DNA of 64,000 bases from Hallerella sp964501065 (GCA_964501065.1 CAZCRF010000002.1:1-64000); one strand, 5' to 3'. Counted from the stretch's first letter, positions 24,846 to 33,019 are shown. Notes: a model not told the origin generated them from the sequence alone. Numbers and translations: made by a program.

Positions 24846-25091
24846 ATGACTGAAGAAGAACTTCTCAAGAAAATTACGGCTGTTGTCGTTGAAAAGCTCG
24901 GTGTCAAGCCGGAAGACGTGACCCCGGAGGCTTCTTTCGTGAACGACCTCGGAGCCGATTCCCTCGACCGCGTCGAACTTGTCATGGCGCTTGAAGACGA
25001 ATTCGACATCGAAATTCTCGATGAAGACGCCGAAAAGTTCATCAAGGTTTCCGACGTTCTTTCCTACATCCAGAACAAGCTCAACAAGTAA
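24846..25091 (+). CDS. acpP: Acyl carrier protein
   Basis: An 81-aa acidic four-helix protein with the phosphopantetheine site Ser in LGADSLDRVELVMALE. It carries acyl chains as thioesters for fatty acid and lipid A synthesis. The gene ends the operon and is followed by a strong terminator. fabF is absent here, unlike in the E. coli arrangement. Confidence 0.97.
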   Translation: MTEEELLKKITAVVVEKLGVKPEDVTPEASFVNDLGADSLDRVELVMALEDEFDIEILDEDAEKFIKVSDVLSYIQNKLNK

Positions 25092-25110
25092 TCCCTTTGG
25101 ATTTTTCAAG

Positions 25111-25165
25111 CAGCCCGTTCGTTAAGCTTCTCTTTCGAAGACGGCCTAACGAAAGGGCTGTTTTT
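25111..25165 (+). terminator. Terminator of the fatty-acid operon
   Basis: CAGCCC pairs with GGGCTG and TTCGTTA with TAACGAA to give a long interrupted stem, followed by TTTTT. It lies 20 nt after acpP and 15 nt before the next gene. Confidence 0.85.
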
Positions 25166-25179
25166 CTATTTTTAGCCCT

Positions 25180-26352
25180 ATGAGTGAAAATTCAGACGTA
25201 TACCGGATTGCCCGTGCGGACGGCGGGGAAATCGTTTTAATCGGGACGGCGCACATTTCCCGAAAATCGAAGGAACTTGTCGCAGAGACGATTGCGTCGG
25301 AACATCCGGATTCCGTTTGCGTGGAATTGGATGCCGGGCGGCTCAAGTCGTTGGACAATCCGGACGGCTGGAAGCAAACCGACCTGCGAAAGATTGTGAA
25401 GGAACATCTGCTCGGGACGCTGGTGGCGAATCTGGTCCTCGGCTCTTACCAGAAACGGATGGGGATGCAGACCGGTGTGCGTCCGGGGGAAGAACTTTAC
25501 GGGGCGGTCTTGGCGGCCCGTGCCGAAGGCATTCCCGTCGTACTCTCGGACAGGGACATCAAGGTGACGCTTCGCCGTACTTGGAGCCGGACTCCTTGGT
25601 ATCGCAAGTTTTCCCTGGCGGCCGCATTGTTTGGCAGCCTTTTTGACAAGACGGAAGTGTGCGAAGAGGATTTGCGGCGGATCAAGGAACAGGATTCCCT
25701 GACGGCGATGATGCGGGAGTTCGGGGAATCGTTCCCGGAAGTGAAGAGCGTCCTCATCGATGAACGGGACATGTTCCTGGCGAGCCGTATCCGGAACGCC
25801 CCCGGGAAAAAGGTTCTCGCCGTCGTCGGAGCGGGGCACGTTGCGGGAATCCGGAACATCATCGAAAACGACTCCCCTCTGCCCAGTGAAGAATCCCTGT
25901 GCGAAGTCAATCCGCCGTCCAAATGGTTCAAGGTTTTGGGTTGGGCGGTGACGGCCGCCATCATCCTTTCGATTGCCTTCGTGGGGTATCGTTCCGGAGT
26001 GGAGAAGGCCGGGGAGTTGACGTTGAATTGGGCGATGCTCACGGGCGGCGGCGCGATGCTCGGGGCGATTGCCGCCGGGGCGCATCCTTTGGCGGTGTTG
26101 ACCGCTCTGGTCGCGGCTCCCTTCACGGGCTTGACCCCTTTGATCGGCGTCGGTTTTTTGGTCGCCTTGGTGCAGGTTTACATGCGCCCTCCGCGGGTTT
26201 CGGAATTCGAAACGGTTTCCGAGGACATTTGGAAAGTTTCCCGGTGGTGGAAGAATCGCGTGACGCGCGTCATCCTCTGCTTCTTGCTTCCGGGGTTTCC
26301 CGCAATCATCGGGAAAATCATCGCCTTGGTGGGCATTTACAAGGCCTTCTGA
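25180..26352 (+). CDS. TraB/PrgY family membrane protein
   Basis: A 390-aa protein with the TraB domain (residues 1-240). The domain shows the GTAHISRKS motif, the VCVELDAGRL segment, the DRDIKVTLRR block and VVGAGHVAGI; these conserved Glu and His positions have led to the proposal that it is a metalloprotease. A C-terminal membrane domain has about four helices (from 250 onward). PrgY of this family blocks a peptide pheromone in Enterococcus. The substrate here is unknown. It stands alone between two terminated units. Confidence 0.85.
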   Translation: MSENSDVYRIARADGGEIVLIGTAHISRKSKELVAETIASEHPDSVCVELDAGRLKSLDNPDGWKQTDLRKIVKEHLLGTLVANLVLGSYQKRMGMQTGVRPGEELYGAVLAARAEGIPVVLSDRDIKVTLRRTWSRTPWYRKFSLAAALFGSLFDKTEVCEEDLRRIKEQDSLTAMMREFGESFPEVKSVLIDERDMFLASRIRNAPGKKVLAVVGAGHVAGIRNIIENDSPLPSEESLCEVNPPSKWFKVLGWAVTAAIILSIAFVGYRSGVEKAGELTLNWAMLTGGGAMLGAIAAGAHPLAVLTALVAAPFTGLTPLIGVGFLVALVQVYMRPPRVSEFETVSEDIWKVSRWWKNRVTRVILCFLLPGFPAIIGKIIALVGIYKAF

Positions 26353-26451
26353 AAACATCTTGCGCGGGCTTTCCCCTATGATGAAAATCACGGGGCGCGT
26401 TGCGTGGCCTTTTGCCTTGCGTTTTCGAATTTGCGGAACGCTCCGATTTTA

Positions 26452-26459
26452 TATATTTG
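26452..26459 (+). promoter_or_regulatory. -10-type element TATATTTG for the zapB-like/zapA operon
   Basis: TATATTTG precedes a 39-nt leader with AAAGGAG before the ATG. TTTGCG lies 16 bp upstream of TATATT as a possible -35 element. This gene does have a leader, unlike several others with the same motif. Confidence 0.5.
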
Positions 26460-26498
26460 AAACGATGGCTTTGAGGGACATTTCAAAGGAGTTTTGCC

Positions 26499-27041
26499 AT
26501 GAATCTTGAAAATTTGGACGTGCTTTCCCAGAAGATAGAATCGATGCTCGACGCTCTTCGCCGGTTGAAAAATGAAAAAGCCGAGTCGGACAAGGCTCTG
26601 GCTTCGAAAACTTCGGAAATCGCCGATTTGCAGGGGACATTAAACGAAAAGAACGTCGAAGTGGAAAATTTCAAGGCGCTTCTCGCCGAAAAGGATGCGG
26701 AACTCGAAAAGGTCAAGGCGGATTTGACGGCAAAAGAGGCGGAACTCGGCCAGTTGCAGTCGACCATTGTGGACATCCGCGCGGAACAGGAATCCTTGAA
26801 GGGCGCATTGGCGGAAAAGGATGCCAAAACGGCCGAACTCGAAGGCATGGTGAACGAACAGGGCGCGGAAATCCAAACCGCCCGGGAAAAGTTCCAGAAC
26901 CTCCTTTCGACAATCGAAAACGAATTGGGCACGGAAATCCCCGTCCAAACGCCAGATGCCGACGCGGATAGCGTCACGCCGGAATCCGCCGAGCAGAATC
27001 CGCCGCAGGGAGGTTCGGCGCAAGTGGATTTTTTCGGCTAA
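26499..27041 (+). CDS. Coiled-coil protein, probable ZapB-like division factor
   Basis: A 180-aa protein that is almost entirely coiled coil from about residue 5 to 145, with a heptad-like Leu/Glu/Lys pattern. An acidic Asp/Pro/Ser tail follows, ending in QVDFFG. The N-terminal part resembles ZapB (about 80 aa) but is longer. It is followed by zapA, the pairing expected for Z-ring-associated proteins. AAAGGAG precedes the ATG. Coiled coils are hard to classify, so the function rests mainly on context. Confidence 0.55.
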   Translation: MNLENLDVLSQKIESMLDALRRLKNEKAESDKALASKTSEIADLQGTLNEKNVEVENFKALLAEKDAELEKVKADLTAKEAELGQLQSTIVDIRAEQESLKGALAEKDAKTAELEGMVNEQGAEIQTAREKFQNLLSTIENELGTEIPVQTPDADADSVTPESAEQNPPQGGSAQVDFFG

Positions 27042-27083
27042 GGTGGTTTGCAGCCACCGATACATTCGGCATCGGAATGAAGG

Positions 27084-27437
27084 ATGGATGAAGCGATGGA
27101 TTCTTCGGACAATTCCTTGCACACGGCCCGCGTGGAAATCGGGAATGACCGTTTCCAGATTCAGACGGACTTGACGGATGCGGAACTCTCCGCCATCGTC
27201 GCATACGTGAGCCAAAAAGTCCAGATGCACGTCCGCTCGGATGCGCGGATGGACATGCGCAAACAAATGCTCTTGATGGCGATGGACATCACTTCCGAGC
27301 TGTTCGACATGCGCCGCCGCCACGCCCGTTACAAGGAATATTTTCTCGAAAGCCAGAAGGAGGCAAAGATTCTCATCGAAATCCTCGACGGGGAATTGGC
27401 CAAGTTGCAGCCCCCGCAGACCGTGACAGAGAAATGA
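27084..27437 (+). CDS. zapA: Cell division protein ZapA
   Basis: A 117-aa protein (ATG 27084; an in-frame ATG at 27096 is possible). The N-terminal beta-beta-alpha part (ARVEIGNDRFQIQTD) and the helix carrying LSAIVAYVSQKV, followed by a C-terminal coiled coil, are typical of ZapA. ZapA binds and cross-links FtsZ filaments. A candidate structured RNA lies about 65 bp downstream, the place where 6S RNA occurs in many bacteria. Confidence 0.8.
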   Translation: MDEAMDSSDNSLHTARVEIGNDRFQIQTDLTDAELSAIVAYVSQKVQMHVRSDARMDMRKQMLLMAMDITSELFDMRRRHARYKEYFLESQKEAKILIEILDGELAKLQPPQTVTEK

Positions 27438-27492
27438 CGTGATTGCGAGGGAAAAAAGACTTTTGCCTGTTGCTTATTCGGAAATTCCTGAA

Positions 27493-27624
27493 TATATTGT
27501 AAATGGCATCCTTCGGTAGTTATGCCCGATCTAACAAGATTCAATCAGCTCCGAACTCTTTCTCCGATGTTTATGCCCGGTCTTCGACCTTGAAAAACTG
27601 ACGAGAAAGGAGGGCTATTTTTTT
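27493..27624 (+). ncRNA. Candidate small structured RNA downstream of zapA (6S-like position)
   Basis: TATATTG (27493-27499) is a -10-type element. From about 27503 the sequence can fold into a long closing stem: TCCTT (27509-27513) with AAGGA (27607-27611) and CGGTAGTT (27514-27521) with AACTGACG (27596-27603), 12 of 13 pairs, then a TATTTTTTT tail (27616-27624). The inner part holds small hairpins GGTC-TTC-GACC and ATCT-AACA-AGAT, and two near-identical 13-mers, TTATGCCCGATCT (27520) and TTATGCCCGGTCT (27571). Closed stem, open centre and position after zapA recall 6S RNA, but the apical stem is unclear. Confidence 0.5.
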
Positions 27625-27706
27625 CAAAAAGAGTAGCTTCGAGCGTATAGACCCGAATGGATGCCTTTTTTTGTATTCGTCGCTTGGAAAATTTTCACCC
27701 CAAAGG

Positions 27707-27726
27707 CCGGAAGCGAAAGCTTCCGG
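27707..27726. other. Perfect 8-bp hairpin with GAAA loop
   Basis: CCGGAAGCGAAAGCTTCCGG is a perfect stem with a GNRA tetraloop on the plus strand. It lies in the 700-bp gap between zapA and the xylanase, 43 bp beyond the stop of a minus-strand remnant ORF, and could be its terminator or part of another RNA. Flanking T-runs are weak. Confidence 0.5.
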
Positions 27727-27768
27727 TCGTTTGTCTTTGACGTAAAATGGTTCGAATTGTTGGGGCTG

Positions 27769-27924
27769 TTATTTGTCAAAAATGCCGATAAGCTGCATGT
27801 ACAGTTGTTCGGCGCAAGAATTGCAAAAAATGCATTCCACATTGCCGAGTACGTCTGTGAATGGGATGTTTTTAGATGCGAGGAAGGACAGCGTGGCGCC
27901 CGTCCCGACGTAACGATTTTTGCG
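27769..27924 (-). pseudogene. Possible gene remnant with CxxCxxC motif
   Basis: On the minus strand 51 codons read through with protein-like composition, including SFLASKNIPFTDVLGN and ECIFCNSCAEQ, ending at TAA 27769-27771. No start codon lies in this frame after the upstream stop. An overlapping frame just upstream (ending near 27900) continues the protein-like sequence with an ATG, so a single frameshift could join them. It looks like a small zinc-ribbon protein broken by an indel, or a small gene with an error. The family is unknown. Confidence 0.25.
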
Positions 27925-28049
27925 TTAACGAGTTGATGCCACGGAATAATTTCCAAAATTTGGAGGGGAAGTTCCTTGGCGGCGGCAAGCGGACGTGGGA
28001 CTTGCCGTTATTGCAAGGGAAGTCCGTTTTGGGCGGAGAGGAAAATCGA

Positions 28050-28068
28050 CGTTGTAATGGTTACAACG
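28050..28068. promoter_or_regulatory. Perfect palindrome upstream of the xylanase gene, candidate operator
   Basis: CGTTGTAATGGTTACAACG is an 8-bp perfect inverted repeat around TGG, 81 bp before the xylanase ATG and upstream of a TATCTTTC element (28110-28117). This is the usual form of a dimeric repressor or activator site. It occurs once in the window by eye. Confidence 0.5.
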
Positions 28069-28148
28069 AAAATTTTCTCACCAAAGACCCGTTTGGCGAA
28101 AAAGGGAATATCTTTCATTTGATTCACTTTCATCTGATGGAATTAGAT

Positions 28149-30053
28149 ATGAAAAAACATTTGCTTTCCCGTTTGGCCGCTTGGGGCGTGGCCTTTTCCG
28201 GCGCTTTGGCCGTTTTCCCTTCGGCGTCTTTTGCCGCGGACAGTACTCTCAGCGAATTGGCTGCCGCCCGGGGTCGGTTCGTCGGGTCCATATTGAATTC
28301 CGATTGGTTCAACAACGGTTTGGGGAGCGATGCCAATACTTATGAAGCCATTCACAAGGCCCAATTCAACATGGTCGTCGCCGAAAATGAAATGAAGTTC
28401 GACGCGACGGAGCCTTCTCGGGGGAACTTCAGCTTTACGAAGGGCGATAAGATGATGGCCTATGCGGCGGCGAACGGGATGCAGGTCCGCGGGCATGCGC
28501 TTGCGTGGCACAGCCAGACTCCGGCTTGGGTGCGGACTTTGGCGGAAAGCGTGCAAAGTTCCGGAGGGAGCGCGCGGGACACCTTGCTCAGCGTGTTGAA
28601 GACGCATATCGACAGCGTTGTCGGGCATTACAAGGGGCAAATCCGGGAATGGGACGTGGTGAACGAGGCGATAGACGACAATTCTCCGCACGGTTGGCGT
28701 TCTACGAATTCCGTTTGGTATGAATACATCGGGCGGGACTTTATCGATTCGGCTTTCGTCTGGGCGCATGCGGCGGATCCGGACGCCAAGCTGTATTACA
28801 ACGATTATTCCTTGGAATGGGGGATGGGGAGCGGCTCCAAGGCGCAGTTCGCCTACGATTCCATTGCCGTTCGCTTGAAAGACGCGGGAATCTACATTAC
28901 GGGAATCGGATCTCAGACGCATATCCAAAATACGCATACGAGTACGCCGGCGAATCTCCGGACTTTTGCTTCGAAGCTCAAGAGTCTGGGGTTGACGATG
29001 CAGATTACGGAACTCGACATCGGTTTTGCCGTGGGGACATCCATTTCCCAGTCGGATTATGAGGCGCAGGGGCATCTTTATCGCCAATTTATGGATGTCT
29101 TCCTCGAATCCGACAATATGGAGGCTTTCGTCATTTGGGGATTTTCCGACAAGTACAGCTGGCTCAAGGATCAGAACAAGTACAACGGGCTTATTTTCGA
29201 TTCAAGCTTTGCCAAGAAGCCCGCTTACGACAGCTTGGTCGCTTCGCTGCAAGCGCATGACGCTTCGACGGTGACGGCGGCCGGCAGCGTGAATCCCGTG
29301 GATTGGGAGGGCGGCGCGACGACGTTCGGGAACGGCACTTATGTAATCGTGGACTATTCCGTCGCCGGTTCGGAATCGGTCGGCAGCTGGAGCGTCGACG
29401 CCAATGCGACCTTTGCCGCAGCCACTTTCTCGAATGCGGCTTTGGACGGAATGTCCGGCTACGTGGACGTTCCGCTCGCGGGTTGCGAGCAAAGCGACTG
29501 CGGCTACCAACATGCGATTTACACCCTTCCTGAGGATGCCGTGTCGAAGGGCGTGCTTTCCAAATGCGAAAATTTGATTATCACGATGCGCGGCAAGACG
29601 GAACTCAACTATGTGAACGTGGGAGTGAATTCTCCTTGGTTCAGCTTGCAATACGGGCGCGCCGCCAGCTTGGACGCTTGGAGTGAAACGACCGTCGACT
29701 TGCAGGCGGTGCGCGATTCTTCCGCTGCGCCGACGCAGTTGACGTTCAACAGCGACAACTCCGGAGTTTACGTGGCGAAAATCGAAGCGGTCGGTTGCCC
29801 GGATGATTTGTCGCCCATCCGCACGGTTTCGAGGGGCTCGGCGGCGGGACTTCGCGTGAGCGGAAAGACCCTTTACGTCGATGGTTCTTCGGCCGCGCAC
29901 GTTGAACTGTTCGATGTCCGGGGGCGGTCCGTTTTCCGCGCGAAGAACGTGAAAGGCTCTGTTTCGCTGAAGAGCTTGGATGCTGGTTTGTACGTGGCGC
30001 GTGTGACGACCGGCGTGCAAACTTTGCAAATGAAGGTTGTTGTCGGGAATTAG
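28149..30053 (+). CDS. Secreted GH10 endo-1,4-beta-xylanase
   Basis: A 634-aa protein. The signal peptide is residues 1-30 (cleavage near SFAAD). The GH10 barrel (about 35-375) has RGHALAWHSQTP, acid/base Glu173 in WDVVNEAID and nucleophile Glu288 in QITELD. A Cys-containing beta domain (about 385-560) that may bind carbohydrate follows. The C-terminal module (about 565-634) has the FDVRGRSVF...LDAGLYVARV pattern of C-terminal sorting domains, which suggests surface export. It hydrolyses xylan outside the cell, in line with a plant-fibre degrader. ATG 28137 is an alternative start. A palindrome lies upstream and a terminator downstream. Confidence 0.92.
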   Translation: MKKHLLSRLAAWGVAFSGALAVFPSASFAADSTLSELAAARGRFVGSILNSDWFNNGLGSDANTYEAIHKAQFNMVVAENEMKFDATEPSRGNFSFTKGDKMMAYAAANGMQVRGHALAWHSQTPAWVRTLAESVQSSGGSARDTLLSVLKTHIDSVVGHYKGQIREWDVVNEAIDDNSPHGWRSTNSVWYEYIGRDFIDSAFVWAHAADPDAKLYYNDYSLEWGMGSGSKAQFAYDSIAVRLKDAGIYITGIGSQTHIQNTHTSTPANLRTFASKLKSLGLTMQITELDIGFAVGTSISQSDYEAQGHLYRQFMDVFLESDNMEAFVIWGFSDKYSWLKDQNKYNGLIFDSSFAKKPAYDSLVASLQAHDASTVTAAGSVNPVDWEGGATTFGNGTYVIVDYSVAGSESVGSWSVDANATFAAATFSNAALDGMSGYVDVPLAGCEQSDCGYQHAIYTLPEDAVSKGVLSKCENLIITMRGKTELNYVNVGVNSPWFSLQYGRAASLDAWSETTVDLQAVRDSSAAPTQLTFNSDNSGVYVAKIEAVGCPDDLSPIRTVSRGSAAGLRVSGKTLYVDGSSAAHVELFDVRGRSVFRAKNVKGSVSLKSLDAGLYVARVTTGVQTLQMKVVVGN

Positions 30054-30092
30054 AGGAGTTTGCCTTGTGAGGCGCTTCTGTCCATAATTGTC

Positions 30093-30123
30093 AAACGAGC
30101 TGCCGGATGCAGCTCGTTTTCTT
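30093..30123 (+). terminator. Terminator after the xylanase gene
   Basis: AAACGAGCTGC and GCAGCTCGTTT form an 11-bp perfect stem with a 5-nt loop, followed by T-rich TTCTTT. It lies 40 nt after the stop codon and could also act for the convergent ftsB unit. Confidence 0.8.
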
Positions 30124-30169
30124 TGTCGCCGTTTGGCGATGGCGTTCCATATCCTCCCGGATATGGAAT

Positions 30170-30460
30170 TCAATCCAGAAATTGGTAAACGGTTTCCCCT
30201 TTTTGCGACATCCCGTATTTTGTGCGCGCGAGGGTCTCGAGGTAGAAGGAATCTGTCAAAAGCCGATGGGATTCGTCTTCACGGAGTTTCAAAACCTCTT
30301 TTAAGGAGTCCGCTTCTTTTTCAAGCTGGGAAATTTGCCGTTTGACCCGGCGCTGATTCTGTACTCCGCTGTCACCAAAGACAAAAGACCATAAAAAGAT
30401 GGCGCTGAGCGCAATCAAGATGATGACGGCGATTTGTTTGAAATGTTCGGCGAGTTTCAA
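30170..30460 (-). CDS. ftsB: FtsB/DivIC family cell division protein
   Basis: A 96-aa bitopic protein: membrane helix (about 9-28), coiled coil (about 35-65), then the family's C-terminal signature YLETLARTKYGMSQKGETVYQF. FtsB bridges FtsL and FtsQ in the divisome. The TTG start at 30460 is preferred because GGAG lies about 8 nt upstream and dprA ends 4 nt before it. A longer form from ATG 30529 would overlap dprA by 65 nt. It is co-transcribed with dprA. Confidence 0.82.
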   Translation of the reverse strand: MKLAEHFKQIAVIILIALSAIFLWSFVFGDSGVQNQRRVKRQISQLEKEADSLKEVLKLREDESHRLLTDSFYLETLARTKYGMSQKGETVYQFLD

Positions 30461-30464
30461 GGAA

Positions 30465-31364
30465 TCACTCCATTGCTGAAAAGTGGAAGAAAACCCCGTC
30501 TTGGGCGTGGACCAGTCCCGCAATTTCAAGCTCTGTCAATATAGCTAAAACTTTTGGGAGAGGATGCTTCGCCTTTTGGCAAATGGCGTCCAAGGCGAAG
30601 GAAAATCCGGAGCACTCTTTATAGAGGCGAAGGCTCTCTTCGGACAGTCGGATTCCCGTTTTGAGTGCGTCTGACGGGACGGTGTCCGCCATTCGTTTGG
30701 CACCGCAAAAATCGGCGAAGTTTTGAAAATCCCAGACGGCGTCGGCTTCTCGCCGCGCGATGTAACGGTTCGGCCCTTGGGAAGTCTCGGCAAGCGGACT
30801 CCCGGGGATGCACAGAAGCTTTCGATGAAATTTCTTGGCGAACTCGGCGGTGATTGTCCCACCCCCGGACAGTTTGCTTTCGATTAGCGTCGTACTTTTG
30901 CAAAGTCCGGCGATGATGCGGTTTCTTTCGGGGAACATGAATTTGAGGGGAGCGGTCTTCCCCGGATATTCGGAAAGGATGGCTCCGCCGGAATTCAAAA
31001 TGTCCCTGGCGACTTTTCTCCGTGAACCGCCGATTTCCGTTTCGATTCCCTGGGCGATGACCGCCACTGTCGGGATGCCGAATCGGATTGCGGCTGCGTG
31101 ACAGAAACTGTCGACTCCCTGGGCGAGGCCGGAGACCAGGACTGCGTCTGTTCCCGTCAAATTTTTCACAAGCCTTTGACAAATTTCTTCAGCGGCTGCG
31201 CTGGGGCGGCGCGTCCCGACCATGGCTATCCAAGAACGCCCGGAATCGGGCAAAGTCCCTCGGCAATAAAGAACTTTCGGCGGACGGGATGTTTCGGACA
31301 GAGGTCCGGGGAAATCCTCCGCTTTGATTGGCCGGACTGGGAAATTGCTAATTTGATTTTCCAT
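30465..31364 (-). CDS. dprA: DNA processing protein DprA
   Basis: A 299-aa protein that loads RecA onto incoming single-stranded DNA during transformation. The Rossmann-like core has MVGTRRPS, VSGLAQGVDSFCH, FPERNRIIAGL and SKLSGGGTITAEFA. A short winged-helix domain follows (from about 245). The N-terminal SAM-like domain is mostly lacking. AAAGGAG stands about 8 nt before the ATG, inside the first codons of the divergent mazG. Its presence suggests natural competence or recombination. Confidence 0.92.
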   Translation of the reverse strand: MENQISNFPVRPIKAEDFPGPLSETSRPPKVLYCRGTLPDSGRSWIAMVGTRRPSAAAEEICQRLVKNLTGTDAVLVSGLAQGVDSFCHAAAIRFGIPTVAVIAQGIETEIGGSRRKVARDILNSGGAILSEYPGKTAPLKFMFPERNRIIAGLCKSTTLIESKLSGGGTITAEFAKKFHRKLLCIPGSPLAETSQGPNRYIARREADAVWDFQNFADFCGAKRMADTVPSDALKTGIRLSEESLRLYKECSGFSFALDAICQKAKHPLPKVLAILTELEIAGLVHAQDGVFFHFSAME

Positions 31365-32184
31365 GAAAAGCTCCTTTGGCGATTTGGTTCATCTGATGAA
31401 GAGGCTCCGTTCCGCGGACGGATGCCCGTGGGACAAGGCGCAGACGACGCAGAGCCTTCTTCCTTATTTGATTGAAGAGGTTTCGGAGTTCATCGATGCC
31501 GCCCAAGCGGGGGAAAAGGCTCATATGTGCGAAGAACTCGGCGACGTGCTGTTTCAAGTCGTCTTCCACTCCCGAATCGCCGAAGAAAATGGGGATTTTG
31601 ACATAGACGATGTGACGGACGCCATTTGTTCCAAAATGCGCAGGCGACACCCGCACGTATTCGGGGCTTTGGCTGCGAAGGATGCGGAAGAGGTTTCCCG
31701 CAGATGGGAGGAAATCAAGGCTTCGGAAAATCGGGCTTTCGGGGACAGGATGCCGTCGGCGATGGACAAAGTTCCGCGCAGCATGCCGACTCTTTCCCGT
31801 GCCCAGGATATGGGGCGCAGGGCGGCGAAAGTCGGCTTCGACTGGAGTTCCTCCGAGCCTGTTCTTGACAAGGTCCATGAGGAATTCGGCGAATTCCTGG
31901 CGGAGTGTCGCAAGGATACTCCGGACGTGCCGAACAAGTGCCGAATGGAAGAGGAGTTCGGGGACTTGCTCTTTACGCTTTGCCATTTGGCGCGGCATTT
32001 CGGGCTGAATGCGGAAACGGCTCTTGTCCGGGCGACGAACAAGTTCGACAGGCGTTATCGCGAAATGGAACGTCTGGCGGCGGAAGGTCACCCCAAAAAA
32101 TCCCTGCGGGAGCTCGCCCCGGAGGAATGGCTCGCCTTGTGGGGCGAAGCGAAGTCCCGAATCAGTCAAAAATCAGATTGTTGA
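31363..32184 (+). CDS. mazG: Nucleoside triphosphate pyrophosphohydrolase MazG
   Basis: A 273-aa protein with two MazG domains. The first has LRSADGCPWDKAQTTQSL and the metal-binding E-E-x-x-E...E-x-x-D pattern in LIEEVSEFIDAA and CEELGDVLFQVVFH. The second repeats it in KVHEEFGEFLAE and EEFGDLLFTLCH. It hydrolyses NTPs and dNTPs to monophosphates and is linked to house-cleaning and ppGpp control. Its ATG overlaps the divergent dprA start codon by 2 nt (CATG). No ribosome binding site is seen; TAATTTG lies 7 nt upstream. Confidence 0.92.
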   Translation: MKSSFGDLVHLMKRLRSADGCPWDKAQTTQSLLPYLIEEVSEFIDAAQAGEKAHMCEELGDVLFQVVFHSRIAEENGDFDIDDVTDAICSKMRRRHPHVFGALAAKDAEEVSRRWEEIKASENRAFGDRMPSAMDKVPRSMPTLSRAQDMGRRAAKVGFDWSSSEPVLDKVHEEFGEFLAECRKDTPDVPNKCRMEEEFGDLLFTLCHLARHFGLNAETALVRATNKFDRRYREMERLAAEGHPKKSLRELAPEEWLALWGEAKSRISQKSDC

Positions 32185-32377
32185 CGAAAAGACCTACGAA
32201 AAATACGAGCAGGTAGCCGTACCAGAGGATCGTCAGCGGATAATTCAATATGCGCTTGGATTTGCTGCTGACGGATTTGTTCTTTTCTGCAATGCGAACC
32301 AAGTTCCGCCGGAAGTAGTGGGCGGTCCCGACGGTTCCGGCGAGGCTCGCCAAAATCAGAAGGATGGTTGAAAGCAT
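32162..32377 (-). CDS. Small hypothetical membrane protein
   Basis: A 71-aa protein with two hydrophobic helices (STILLILASLAGTVGTAHYF and LTILWYGYLLVFFVGLFV) joined by a basic loop. It converges on mazG and overlaps its 3' end by 23 nt. Upstream on this strand TATCTTTT ends 6 nt before the ATG. No family is recognised. It is too short for certainty, but both helices and the promoter position support a real gene. Confidence 0.5.
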   Translation of the reverse strand: MLSTILLILASLAGTVGTAHYFRRNLVRIAEKNKSVSSKSKRILNYPLTILWYGYLLVFFVGLFVNNLIFD

Positions 32378-32525
32378 GGGAAAAAGATAGTTATTTCCCC
32401 GACTTTTGCCGAGTATTGCCCTTCGGATGCTTTTTCTTTGCCCGAAAGTCCGCCCTTGGCCGGGTTCTTCGGTTGCCTGTTCGCCTAAAATTTTCTCTAT
32501 TTGGGATGATTGACGGCTCGTTGAT

Positions 32526-33005
32526 GTGAACGAACCATTCTTTTATGAGGTGTATTTGGATAACCGGGAAAGATTGAATTCCCTCATTTCGGCGGCTTGC
32601 GCGGCAGCCGGAGTGGAGCTTGTGGAATTTGACAAATTCAAGGCCGGAAGACGCGACATCCTTCGCGTCTATGTCGATAAGGCGGAAGGTGTCGATGTGG
32701 AGGATTGTGCGGAGGTCAGCCGCCGTCTTTCGGATGAACTCGATGCCGACGAATCCCTCGTGACGGGGACTTACACTCTCGAAGTTTCGTCTCCGGGGGT
32801 AGACCGTCCCCTCAAGTCCACCCGGGATTTTGAACGGAACTTGAAACGGTCTTTGCGCGTGACGCGGGCGTCCGGGAAGCCGCTTACGGGAATTCTTGTG
32901 GCGGTGGATGAACAGAATCTGGACCTGTCGGTTAAAGGTGTCGCGGATGTCGTCCGGATTCCCCGGTCGGAAATCCTCTCCGCCAAAGTGGAAGTTCAAT
33001 TCTAA
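32526..33005 (+). CDS. rimP: Ribosome maturation factor RimP
   Basis: A 159-aa protein needed for 30S subunit assembly. It has the N-terminal alpha/beta domain with GVELVEFDKFKAGRRDILRVYVDK and the block DCAEVSRRLSDELD, then the Sm-like domain with TYTLEVSSPGVDRPLK. The start is GTG 32526. Position directly before nusA and infB is the usual order. TATTTG about 30 nt upstream may be the promoter element of this long operon. Confidence 0.93.
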   Translation: MNEPFFYEVYLDNRERLNSLISAACAAAGVELVEFDKFKAGRRDILRVYVDKAEGVDVEDCAEVSRRLSDELDADESLVTGTYTLEVSSPGVDRPLKSTRDFERNLKRSLRVTRASGKPLTGILVAVDEQNLDLSVKGVADVVRIPRSEILSAKVEVQF

Positions 33006-33019
33006 AATAAAAGGCTCTT

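Noticed and set aside
27661..27936. Plus-strand 91-codon ORF between zapA and the xylanase
   Set aside because: No ribosome binding site or promoter at the start. The opposite strand has more protein-like composition, so this frame looks like its shadow.
32391..32999. Minus-strand ORF with a basic Arg/Lys-rich end opposite rimP
   Set aside because: It runs antisense through rimP, whose family match is clear, and has no start signal.
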